64,000 nucleotides of DNA from Leuctra nigra (Eukaryota > Arthropoda > Insecta > Plecoptera > Leuctridae). The notes beneath the pieces are model-generated. The model did no database searches and had not been told where the DNA came from. It saw nothing but the letters and a program-made list of their open reading frames with translations. The stretch is taken from the NCBI GenBank assembly GCA_934045905.1, contig OW203769.1, positions 19,003,705-19,067,704 of the forward strand, read 5' to 3'. Shown one piece after another: positions 1 through 9,946 of this stretch. Numbering within the stretch: the stretch's first letter is position 1; every line of letters starts with the position of its first letter. Position numbers and translations under genes: made by a program.

Positions 1-109
1 ATTTAAAAAGTGAAAATAAAGGAGAAAGTTACGTCGTTGATTGTGAAAATATTTCTATATTAAACAATCTGTCCAGCATTTAAAACAAATAAATATGTTT
101 AACGTTTCG

Positions 110-316
110 TAGGTTTGGGGATCGATTCCCGGTGTCGTCATTCCTGACTGAGGTTTTATCGAGGTTTCCTCAGTCAAGAGGCAAATGACGGGAAGGTTCT
201 CTAGTAACAAGCCTCCTTCCTTCCCACCGTCCATCCTGCCTATTCTTCAGCATCATAATCATTCATCCAGAGCCATTCGCATTGTGAGAGAACAGTGCGA
301 CGTTAAAGAGATATAA
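110..316 (+). mobile_element. SINE copy, head truncated
   Basis: This matches the tRNA-derived SINE at 1722-2000 on the opposite strand. It keeps the B-box-like GGATCGATTCCC, the TCCTGACTGAGG core, the CTCAGTC...GAGGCAAATG block, the CTCCTTCC...CCATCC block, the ATCATAATCATTCATCC block and the GAACAGTGCGACGTTAA 3' end. The A-box half of the tRNA-like head is missing. Confidence 0.7.
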
Positions 317-1085
317 ATTTGAACCACAATTAAAACTATGCCCCATTTGCTTAGGTCAATTAATCAAATTTAATCAGGAATCAGGAACGACAGGCAGAAG
401 TCAGGAAAAAATCATTCCTTCAATTATGAACTTAAGGGGATTCTAGGGGGGTATGAGATTTTAATTTCATGGCAAATATTGTAAGAAGATGTCATCTGAG
501 ATCGATATTTAGCAAAATCAACCCATTTTAGAAAGTCAAAAAAATATCCGTGACGATCCAAACAGGTAAAAGACGATTCTCAGAAAAAATCGGTACTAAA
601 TAACCGTTGAACATAGCGACCTGAAACTTGGCATGAATAATCATAATACATATACCTATGAAATGTCGACGTCCTTTTTCGGTATTTTAATTGCAATTTT
701 TTTTTAAATAAAGTCGGTATGTACCGGAAATTTCGCCTATTTATTGGTGCCTGTGGCCAGGTAAGATATCAAGTTATTAACAAAAAGGGCGTCGACGTTC
801 TCTTTGCATTTTCATAACAAAGACAACGAGCCCACTTGCAAGTCTGTAGAGTGAAAATTGCTGTCTGTGCGATTTTTTTAATGAAACAGCAATATTTCGT
901 AAAAAAAAATTCTGGACCGAAATATTGGTGTCGAAAAAGGTCAAGTGGGTTGTAGAATCACTAATAGAATGAGGAAAATACATTATCTTTCTCTTGTGTG
1001 CAATAGTTTGGCCAATTTCGTGTTTTATAAGTTTAGTCACGTGGTACCACTGGAATAGCCTTAACATTGATTTCAATGCTGATTA
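317..1085. other. No gene seen
   Basis: AT-rich sequence with no convincing exon, RNA gene or repeat border. A 99-codon minus-strand open frame at 777-1076 has no recognisable motif and ordinary AT-rich composition, so I treat it as chance. Confidence 0.5.
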
Positions 1086-1117
1086 TTGGCGTTGAAATTA
1101 CATTGCAGTTCTAAACA

Positions 1118-1425
1118 TAATTCCCCACCAATGGACTGCCACCTTGACGTGGTGGTGGGGCTTAAGGGGCCGGCTCACATACGAGTTGGCCTTAACCAAG
1201 TGCAGTCCAGGGTCGACCTAGTCCCATGCCCTCCCCAAATTCGCGGGCCCCTCGGGCCGGCCTCCCCCCTCGAGATGGTGATCCCCCTGAAATCGAGTCC
1301 CACCGGCCCGAAGCTCTCCACCCCCCGGTCTGTCCCCATTCTGACCTGGCTTTCCCACCAGTTTCAGACTCCCCCAGATCGGGCCCGTTAGGTCGACCCC
1401 TCCCGATGTCCTCCACGTAGTTCAA
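1118..1425 (+). other. GC-rich island, possible 5' end of an RTE-class LINE
   Basis: About 300 bp that is strikingly GC-rich within AT-rich surroundings. It opens with a strong hairpin, GCCACC-TTGAC-GTGGTGG, followed by GGGGCTTAAGG. From memory, a CCACCTCGACGTGGTGG-like motif occurs near the 5' end of RTE-type retrotransposons of insects, and an RTE-like 3' fragment exists at 52739-53164. Several short overlapping open frames here come from GC content and have no domain. The alternative is a remnant CpG-type promoter. Confidence 0.3.
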
Positions 1426-1721
1426 CAAAGTTAAAAGTTAAAATTAATGTGCGCAATATAACCTCGTCGTTGACGCGCCGTTAAACTCTAATAATAATCA
1501 ATCAATCTAAACATAATTACAATGATCATTATTCTGAATAGCAAGGTCAAGTTTGAGACAAACTTAACTAATATTTTGCACCTCATTAATTAAGGTGTAA
1601 ATTTCAATTCTTGATGTGAGCTCAAGAACCGTTAAATCTGTGTTCATCCAAGAATATTTGCTCGAATATTTGTAATGGTGACACGAGTTATTGTGTAAAA
1701 GAATACTTTTTTATTATTATT

Positions 1722-2000
1722 TTTTTTGTCTGGGGCTTAACGTCGCACTGTTCTGCAGCGAGGCTAATGGCGACGGATGAATGATTATGATGATGATTGG
1801 GAGATGATGGTGAAGAGTAGGTAAGGATGGAAGGTGGGAAGGAGGCGGTCGTGGCCTATTAGTAGGGCGCCTTCCCAGTATTTGCCTGTCGACTGAGGGA
1901 AAACCACGAAAAAACCCCAGTCAGGAAGGACGGCCGCGGGAATCGAACCCGGGCCTCCGGAATACAAGTTCAGAGCTTTAACCACTCACCCAACCTGGTC
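1722..2000 (-). mobile_element. Full-length tRNA-derived SINE
   Basis: On the minus strand the element starts with a tRNA-like head: CCAGGTTGGGTGAGTGGTTA (A box, from about 1996) and GGTTCGATTCCCG (B box, about 1937-1949). A roughly 200-bp body follows, ending in CAGTGCGACGTTAAGCCCC and an A-rich tail. The first 25 bases closely resemble the tRNA-Leu(UAA) genes at 17883 and 26173, which suggests a tRNA-Leu origin. It is the most complete of seven copies in the window. Target-site duplications were not evident. Confidence 0.8.
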
Positions 2001-2870
2001 CGTTATATATCGTTATATATCCAGTTCAATATAACTGGAATTGTTGACATCAATCAAATGGCAAGCGATGAAGGAATCCAAAAGTTTCAACGCAAAATCA
2101 AGAAAATGGACTTCAGGCCTTCTACCTCTGATGTACAGAATCGCATCTTGATTCCAAACATTGAACAGTTAATCCTGGTTTATTTTATTGCTCCAGCAAT
2201 GTCTTGACCCATGGCTGGAATTAACATTGACATTGTCACAACAATGTGAAACTTTCTAATTGTTAATTAGTTTTGAATTGGACAGGAAGTGCCTGAGATG
2301 CCAGAGAGAGATGGAGTGTGGTCCATCACGTAGGCAGAAACGAAAGAGCTACACATGAGGTCAAGGTCAGAGCTGGCGGCGAGGTCATTGCACTTTCAGT
2401 TGTAGCGTATACACATTGATTGATGTTTTGGGGTTGGTCATTTTGTTAAGTCATTGAAACTAACTGCTGAGGCAGATTGATATCTCATTAAGCGATATGA
2501 AACTTGTAACTAATTGCAGCCGCATTATAAGGCCATTTGAAAAAATATTTATTACTTTTTCTTCAATTGTTAGAGGAAGTTGGTAACTTATTGTTGGGGG
2601 CATTAAACACACAAAAATCAGGGGCTTTTTGAAATGTGTAAAATGTATGATGGGTAAAAGACAAACTGTTTTTCATAAAGAGATGATATATGAGGGAATT
2701 CATAATAAGTTAGTTGTGTGTATTTGAAATTGAAATGCAGCCAGAGAGAAGACATTTTATTACCTTTCCATTTTGGTCATCAATAAATTGAAGTTACTGG
2801 CTGATTGGTTTGGGATCGAGTAACATTTTAATGTGACTTAATACAATGCTTATTGTTCACTACAATAAAA
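2001..2870. other. No gene seen
   Basis: Intergenic sequence with no exon, tRNA or repeat that I can support. Confidence 0.5.
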
Positions 2871-3617
2871 CTAGGAAAACGCTCTGAGTAACGCGTTGAT
2901 GAGCGAGCACGGTTACGCGCAACACCTCGAACCGAAATTCTGTTTATCGAAAATGTCCCAATTCCTAAAATATTGGTCCCAATAACCACGCAATGTTTTA
3001 ACTTAAGTTGATCGATTAAACCTTTGGGATTGAACAATTCCTTGTTCATTTTCAAAAATCACAGGATCTCGTTTTAACATCAGTTTCATATACGTTTGAA
3101 AGTTTCTGCTCTAACAACCTTGAACTGAAGATTCGAAGATGCCGTGAAATGTGAAATTAGAGAAATATGACAGCCAACACGACAAATATCCGTAAACTGT
3201 CAATAACTTTTGAATTTAAACACAGTTTAGTCTGAAAATTTTCAAAAATACTGATAATGTTGAACCCAATGACCATGCAAGTTTTAAAGTTGATCGGTCA
3301 TACAGTTCTGGTTTAAATTTCAAAAAGCACATGAAATATTTTTTTAATTTTTAACCAATGGGAGGATTTGGCTGAAAATTTGTAAAATAAGAGACAATGT
3401 TGGTCTTAATGACCATGCAAAATATAAGGTTGATCACATTTGTAGAAGACCATTTTCATTTTTCAGCCTATCAGGAGATGTTTATTTAAATTTAAACCAA
3501 TCAATGGATTTCAAAAAAAAATTGGGTCAGCAAACAGAAAAGGTTGTCTCTACATGTGTGCAAAATTTCAGATCGATAGGTGAAACGGTGTGACTTCTAT
3601 TGCTCCAGATAGCAGCC

Positions 3618-3648
<31 letters not shown>

Positions 3649-3698
3649 CAGAGGTCCGTGTCAAAAGAGTCAAAAGGAGACGCTCGCTTCGCTCGCTC
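2871..3698 (-). mobile_element. H1 dispersed repeat, copy 1 (Helentron-like, inferred)
   Basis: One of three copies of the same non-coding element (others at 9864-11190 and 18965-19645). Read on the minus strand it begins GAGCGAGCGAAGCGAGCGTC, runs through a homopolymer tract (poly-A on plus, about 3628-3648) and ends in GAGCGTTTTCCTAG. GCTCGCTC near the 3' end is the reverse complement of the 5' GAGCGAGC, giving subterminal inverted repeats. Each copy sits between a T on its 5' side and a T on its 3' side, without target duplication. T/T insertion, subterminal inverted repeats and a simple-repeat tract fit the non-autonomous Helentron (HINE) class, but no Rep/helicase is present, so this is inference. 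Confidence 0.6.
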
Positions 3699-3984
3699 AA
3701 AAATATAAAACAAATAAGAGATTTTTGTATACACATTTTTTTGTATTGTCTCCGAAAGGATCAATTCTAATATTTAGAATAATTAGTATAGCTCTCACCC
3801 CTTTTAGTGCCGTAGTTTCCCACTATTGTGTTTTGATATTGCTTTACGTATCACACGAATCACTTTAATAATTTGGTTCATCACCTACACTCCTGATATT
3901 CTTTAATGAATATTATTCAATAAAACAAATAATTTTAGTGCGGTTAAAATCCAATATTTCAAAATAACAACATATTTTATCGTA

Positions 3985-4240
3985 AATCACAATATTTTTA
4001 CACTAAAAAGCGTAAATATTCATTTCATTAATTAGAAATTAAAAATCATTGTAAGTTTTTGCGGGAAAACGCCATCCCGGCGAGTGGTCATATTTTAGTG
4101 TAACCAAGGTGCAACAACATCATTGTTAGTTGAAAAAAAACAAATTAATTTTAATTTCATACTTATGAATGAAAATTTATACCTCTGAGTGTAAAAAAAG
4201 TATGATTTACCAATAAATATGTTGTTATTTTGAATTATAG
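3985..4240. mobile_element. M1 MITE, degraded copy
   Basis: This shares the tail TTATGAATGAAAATTTA...GAGTGTAAA...GTTGTTATTTTGAATTA and an internal GTGGTCATATTTTAGTGTAACC...GCAACAACAT with better copies at 5120-5440 and 53920-54175. The inverted-repeat pairing is weak here. Confidence 0.45.
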
Positions 4241-4448
4241 TTTTTAATAAATTCATGCATATTCCCTATACTGACAACAATGTAAAGAAAGAAGATCGTA
4301 AGAAGTCCTTCTCCAATAGTAATAAAGATAATGATAGTTGAAATCTTTGTCTGAGTCTCTGAATGAACAGGTATTATCTCCAATAGTGCTGCAGCCAGTG
4401 AATTAATCTTCTCCTTGAAAGAGGCTGTTAGAGCGACCTCAGATGCGG

Positions 4449-4455
4449 TATAAAA
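4449..4455 (+). promoter_or_regulatory. TATA box of the Gly/Tyr-rich peptide gene
   Basis: TATAAAA lies 76 bp upstream of the ATG at 4525, with a locally GC-richer leader. The expected start site is near 4478-4482 (CTTCACAACTC), which gives a 5' UTR of about 45 nt. Confidence 0.6.
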
Positions 4456-4524
4456 CCACGGACTAAGCGGCCGCTAGCTTCACAACTCAACGCTTAGCTG
4501 CCAAGTTCAAGAGAAAGATCATTC

Positions 4525-6687
4525 ATGAAGAATACACTGGTGAGTAGAAAATATCTCTCTTTTTAGAGTTAGACGGTAGGATGTTTTCGATCTAAAGAAC
4601 AGGTGAAACGAAATGCACGGACGCCACCAGGAATTTTTGCTTGGTGGATAATTATTTAGGGTGGGCATAACTTTTAAATTTTTCCTTTTAGAGTATACTT
4701 AAAAGAAAGACATACCCCGCAGTGCGTTTTTCGGATTTTTATATCAACATACTTTTTTGGGACGCTGAGAATATTAATTTTGGGGTAAAATATGATTGAA
4801 ATATCATATAAAATAGGGGTGGCTTGTAAAATTACCAAAATAGGGTTTGATCTATACATACAGCACAACTTAAATCGGTGTAATTTTAGAAAATTATTTC
4901 TATCTGAATTATTTTTATTGCTTATTTCATTAAATCATACCCAAAAATTAAAATTAAAATACAATACTAAAAGTTTCTTTCGATTATTTTAGGGTGGGCA
5001 GAGGGTGGGCAGTATACAATTTTGAGTGGGCGCGCTCCCACCCCTGGCGCCGTCCCTGACGAAATGAAACAACAACATGACTAAGTGGAAACAATGATAG
5101 GGATGCGTGTGTTGAAAATTATATTTCAGAATAACAACTATACTATTTGTTGGTAACACACTGTTTTCACACACAAAAGTGTATAGGTAGGTATTTTCAT
5201 TCATAAATATGAATTTTAAATTCAGTGGACATTTTGGCGTGAAACCGGTATTCTTGGCGAGTGATACATATCGTGAACCATCGTAACCTTATGATAAAAA
5301 ATAATCTCTCTATATGGAACACATTTTTCCCGCCAAAATGTTCGCTAAAATTAAATTTCATATTTATGAATGAAAAATTACAGTTTTGAGTGTGAAAATT
5401 GTGTTTTACTAACATAATATATTGTTATTTTGAATAATGCATTTTAATAACACTATAAAAAAGTATTCGTATTCAATAGTTATAAGTTACCTGCCAACGT
5501 CACTACCCCCATTTAAGATCCAGAAAAATTCTGGCTACCAGCGAGTGGTCAATATTATTTTATTTTATTTTTATTTATTCAAAACATCTTGCAATAAAAA
5601 TTGTACATTTTATGTGGCAAGGAAAACAATCACAAACCATAAACTTCAAATTCACAATAACGTTATAATAATACTAAGAGAACAAAATTACAAGGGAACA
5701 AAATTAAATACAAACTATAAAACATCAACATCCATCCCTTATCAATTCCTTAAACCTCTTCACAGTGCAATCTTCGCTTTATAAGGCATTGGTATAACCT
5801 ATAACCAAAACGTAACACTCCTGCGTGCCCCAAGGGCTGGAGTCACAAAAGGTATTATCTGCTAATACGTTCTGTATTTTGATTTAATACCGAAAATGCC
5901 ATGATAAATGAAAGATAATACAAAAGATAATACGTATTTGTTTGAATTGAAAATAATACTTTTCGCGAATCCAAGTCCTAAACCAGCTTGCTCCTTATAA
6001 ACACATAGCTTTTGTCGGCAGCCATTTGTGATCCTCGCCGTGCTGGTGACGAGCGTCGTCGGCGGCGTCCTGGTGACAGAGGGTGACTTCGACGGCGTCC
6101 TGGTGACAGAGGGTGACCTCGACACGGCTCCATATAAACACTTACCTTCTGTCGGCAGCCATTTGTGATCCTCGCCGTGCTGGTGACGTGTGTCGTCGGC
6201 GGCGTCCTGGTGACAGAGGGTGACTTCAACGGCGTCCTGGTGACAGAGGGTGACCTCGACACGGCTCCATATAAACACTTACCTTCTGTCGGCAGCCATT
6301 TGTGATCCTCGCCGTGCTGGTGACGAGTGTCGTCGGCGGCGTCCTGGTGACAGAGGGTGACTTCGACGGCGTCCTGGTGACAGAGGGTGACCTCGACACG
6401 GCTCCATATAAACACTTACCTTCTGTCGGCAGCCATTTGTGATCCTCGCCGTGCTGGTGACGAGTGTCGTCGGCGGCGTCCTGGTTACAGAGGGTGACCT
6501 CGACACGGCGGAGTCGGCGTTCCTCGGAGAGTACATCCTGGGGCTGGCGACGGCGGCGGGGGGCGGCTTCGGGGGCGGCGGGGGCGGATACAGGGGCTAT
6601 GACAGCTATGATAGCTACGGCGGAGGTTACGGCAGGAGCAGTTATGGACGATATTACGGAGGGCGGAGAGGGTATTCTTATTATTAG
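4525..6687 (+). CDS. Gly/Tyr-rich secreted peptide, 2 coding exons
   Basis: Proposed exons are 4525-4539 (MKNTL, then GTGAGT) and 6433-6687 (acceptor GTCGGCAG), joined in phase 0 to give 89 residues. The join creates a classic signal peptide (MKNTLPFVILAVLVTSVVGG); the hydrophobic core is in exon 2 and the lysine in exon 1, which supports the splice. The mature part has a short acidic stretch (TEGDLDTAES), then a run of about eight glycines and a GY/SY-rich tail (GYDSYDSYGGGYGRSSYGRY) ending in YSYY. Such low-complexity secreted peptides occur among insect cuticle, silk-like and antimicrobial Gly-rich peptides; which of these it is cannot be told. Intron 1 ends in three extra copies of the acceptor plus exon start (6022-6432). 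Using one of those acceptors instead would stop after about 47 codons of the copy. A possible poly(A) signal ATTAAA is at 6769. Confidence 0.65.
5120..5440. mobile_element. M1 MITE in intron 1 of the Gly/Tyr-rich peptide gene
   Basis: The two ends are inverted: ATTTTCATTCATAAATATGA near 5195 pairs with TCATATTTATGAATGAAAAA near 5357, and the internal GGACATTTTGGCG pairs with CCGCCAAAATG. The ends carry GTTATT/AATAAC. Related copies are at 3985-4240 and 53920-54175. Confidence 0.65.
6022..6432 (+). repeat. 3 x 137-bp tandem copies of acceptor plus exon 2 start
   Basis: Exon-like copies start at 6022, 6159 and 6296, with the true exon at 6433, so the spacing is exactly 137 bp. Each unit holds the intron end (TATAAACAC...TGTCGGCAG) and exon 2 from CCATTTGTGATCC through CTCGACACGG. 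The duplicated units also carry a nested 30-bp in-frame repeat (GGCGTCCTGGTGACAGAGGG...) that the real exon lacks. Because 137 is not a multiple of 3, reading through a unit hits TGA. No good GTRAGT donor lies inside a unit, so the copies act only as possible decoy acceptors. Confidence 0.85.
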
Positions 6688-7440
6688 CATGGAGTCAAGA
6701 CTTCAAGATTTTGTGTTCATGGGTGTACTACATACAATGCCCACCAATGATATTTGTGTAGATATTTCATTAAAAAAAACGTGTTTCATAATGTAGACGT
6801 TCAAACATCTTCGTAGTAAAATTAGCTTTCTATTTAACAAAATTCTTTGAAAGTTTTATTAAGATTTTTAAAATTAAATAATGTTACTTAGGTACTTTCA
6901 TTATTATAATGAAATACAAAATGTGATTTAGATTGTTACTTATTTCATAATGTAAATACTTAAAAGATTTCCTATTAGTTAATTCAGTGATGACTAAAAG
7001 TGAAGTGACGTATTTTATTCTCCACACTTATTATGCTTTTGTTGATTGTTTGGAAAAAGAATGCAGGTCTGTGTTCACTTCATTTAAGATCTCTTGGCCT
7101 TCAATAATGGCTTGTTATTATGGACCCTTTAGCCATGGCCTTTCTTATTCATTACCAACTGTTATAATTGTACATCGCTCAACAATATTCTTCCTGTATT
7201 GTGTTTGTAGTGTGGGACAGGTTTTATGACTGTCTTTTGATTTCGCTTTTTACACTGAATTGAAGGTCTTGAATACACTGAGATAATGACATAATGACAC
7301 CGGTATCGTAGCATTATTCAGGAAGCACCAAAGCAATAGTTAGTGGATGTTGCCATTCCAATATAGTCCTAAAAATATTTTAAATTTTATTTAAAATTAA
7401 AATTTAGCTTGTATTGAAAAACTGGCATAGTATAGTTTTT
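6688..7440. other. 3' flank, no further gene seen
   Basis: This probably includes the 3' UTR of the Gly/Tyr-rich peptide gene (ATTAAA at about 6769-6774) and then AT-rich spacer without a supported feature. Confidence 0.45.
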
Positions 7441-7600
7441 GCAGCCTAAGGGCCAGCTTTTCAAATACTACTCTGCTAAATTTGAAACAGTTGATTAGGA
7501 CTATGTTGCCATGGCAACAACCAATGACTTTTCCTTGAATGAACGTTACTGCAGGTTGTAGCAGAGTATTGCAAAAATTGCAATTTGTTTTAGTTACTTA

Positions 7601-7756
7601 GGCCCGGTTGCACAATGTCCCGATAAAGTTAGCGTATGGATTTATCGGCTGAAACCATGGCAACAGCCAATGAAACACAGCCATCTAGACCGCTAAAGTT
7701 CACTTTAGGCTAAAGTTCACTTTATCTTACTTATCGGGACATGGTGCAACCGGGCC
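7601..7756. mobile_element. PIF/Harbinger-like MITE with TTA target duplication
   Basis: Terminal inverted repeats GGCCCGGTTGCACAATGTCC and its inverse (GGACATGGTGCAACCGGGCC) bound a 156-bp element with no coding capacity. It is flanked by TTA at 7598-7600 and 7757-7759. A TTA/TWA duplication is typical of PIF/Harbinger. Internal pairing of TAAAGTTCACTTTA adds a small hairpin. Confidence 0.8.
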
Positions 7757-8259
7757 TTAGCATTATACCTCTGAATGTACAAAAAATTTAATAAATTTAA
7801 GTATCTTATCTTATACTGTGTGTATTAATTTATACCAGGTTGCCATGGGAAATTGATTACATGGATTTGTAAGAACGGGACCAGAAAGTAGTCAAGTATA
7901 AACCATGAGTATTGACAAATGCCAATGCGCACATTTATTTCATGATTTGAGCAAATTGTTATGTTGTACAATGTATAATATAATATTACTTCTATTTTGT
8001 CAAGACGGTAAATATAAGCGGTAGCTTGTCTGTAGAATGGAGGCTGGTTATTGCACATTCTGAAACATTTGAAACAATATTTGAATTCAAGTTATTTAAT
8101 TGTTTAGGGACAAGGATCGAGATAATGATGGTACCACAGGTCGAAGGAAGTAACCCACATATTTTCAATAGGCTGAGGTTATTACATAATTATTCCGATG
8201 AATGTTAGACAAGTAATGCAAAAATCATCAATGAAGTCAAACCTAGGTTATTAGTATAA

Positions 8260-9579
8260 GGCTCATTCCATTCTACTTCACCCAAAGTCGTTGCGCCTAG
8301 AATTTTGATTTTTTTTATATTTTGCACAGTTGTTCCTACATATAAGCTGATGTCAAATCTCTAGTTTCAGTTCGTTTCAAGTCGGAGTACTCAAATTACG
8401 TGTAATTAAAGATGGCGCGGACGGGAAAATCGGTGTTTTTAAGCTTCCAGGAGAAATGCTGCCATTTCCATACTATTCAAGTCAACAGAACGATCTTTGC
8501 GGCGTTTTGTTCATAAAAGATCGGTCTATAATTATGTTATTTACAATTTTGCTGTATATGGAACCCTTCATAATGTAATTTGCCCTCAAACTTTGACTAA
8601 AATTCTTAAATTTTTCCAATATTTGAGGCATGATTATGAATAGAAGGAAGTGATGGTTCAAATACCCAATTTTATTTTAGTTTCACCTTATATGTTAGAA
8701 TAGATTTTCACACTTCATTGTTAGTTTTTATTAATTGTTTTTTACAAAAAAAAAGTCAAAACCCTAAAAAGTACAATTTTTGGTCCCATTTTCCTCAGGC
8801 GGGGGACCAGATAAAAATTTCCGCTCAACGGCAAAATAACTAGCATTACTTGATGTATAATTGCTGCAAGTTTGGACTTGTTTTTTTAACGGGTGCGGAA
8901 ATGCATTTTCGCACCTGGAAATGCACGCGAAAATTCATTTCCACACCCGTTAAAAAAACAAGTCCAAACTAGCAGCAATTATACATCAAGTAATGCTGGT
9001 TATTTTGCCGTTGAGCGCAAATTTTTATCTGGTCCCCCACCTGAGGAAAATGCGACCAAAAATGGTACTTTTTAGGGTTTTGACTTTTTTTTGGTAAAAA
9101 ACAATTAATAAAAACTAACATTGAAGTGTAAAAATCTATTCTTACATATAAGGTGAAACTAAAATAAAATTGGGTGTTTGAACCATCACTCCCTTCTATT
9201 CATAATCATGCCTCAAATATTGGAAAAATTTAAGAATTTTAGTCAAAGTTTGAGGGCAAATTACATTATGAAGGGTTCCATATACAGCAAAATTGTAAAT
9301 AACATAATTATAGACCGATCTTTTATGAACACAACGCCGTAAAGATCGTTCTGTTAACTTGAATAGTATGGAAATGGCAGCATTTCTCCTGGAAGCTTAA
9401 AAACACTGATTTTCCCGTCCGCGCCATCTTTAATTACACGTAATTTGAGTACGCCGACTTGAAACGAACTTAAACTAGAGATTTGACATCAGCTTATATG
9501 TAGGAACAACTGTGCAAAATATAAAAAAAATCAAAATTCTAGGCGCAACGACTTTGGGTGAAGTAGAATGGAATGAGCC
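8260..9579. mobile_element. 1.3-kb foldback element
   Basis: The two halves are inverse complements over nearly their full length (arms of about 655 bp, centre near 8920). The left end GGCTCATTCCATTCTACTTC matches the inverse of the right end, with only scattered mismatches such as GTCGGAGTACTC against GAGTACGCCGAC. ATAA flanks both sides (8256-8259 and 9580-9583) and is a possible 4-bp target duplication. There is no long open frame, so it is non-autonomous. Confidence 0.85.
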
Positions 9580-9784
9580 ATAAAGAAGAATTATTTTTTT
9601 ACACGTATGTAAAACCATTAATCAGCAATGCTCTTTGATATACCTCGCTATATGTTCGAAAACGCTTTTATGCAAGCGCATAAACGCGCATTTTATGAAA
9701 CGCTTTTTCCCTGAATTTCAATGATATAACAAACTATGATTATTGCTCAAATAACAATTGTATGAAGATGACAAGTGTTATAGT

Positions 9785-9912
9785 CAGTGTTGTGACTTAT
9801 CTAGATAAAATTATCTGGATAATTATCTAGATAATAATTATTTTTATCTATATATATCTTATTGAGCGAGCGAAGCGAGCGTCTCCTTTTGGCTCTTTTG
9901 GCACGGACCTCT

Positions 9913-9946
<34 letters not shown>

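Noticed and set aside
5862..6690. Overlapping minus frames of 138-154 codons with VEVTLCHQDA repeats
   Set aside because: They are antisense to the 137-bp exon copies. The plus strand has a signal peptide, splice sites and a TATA box.
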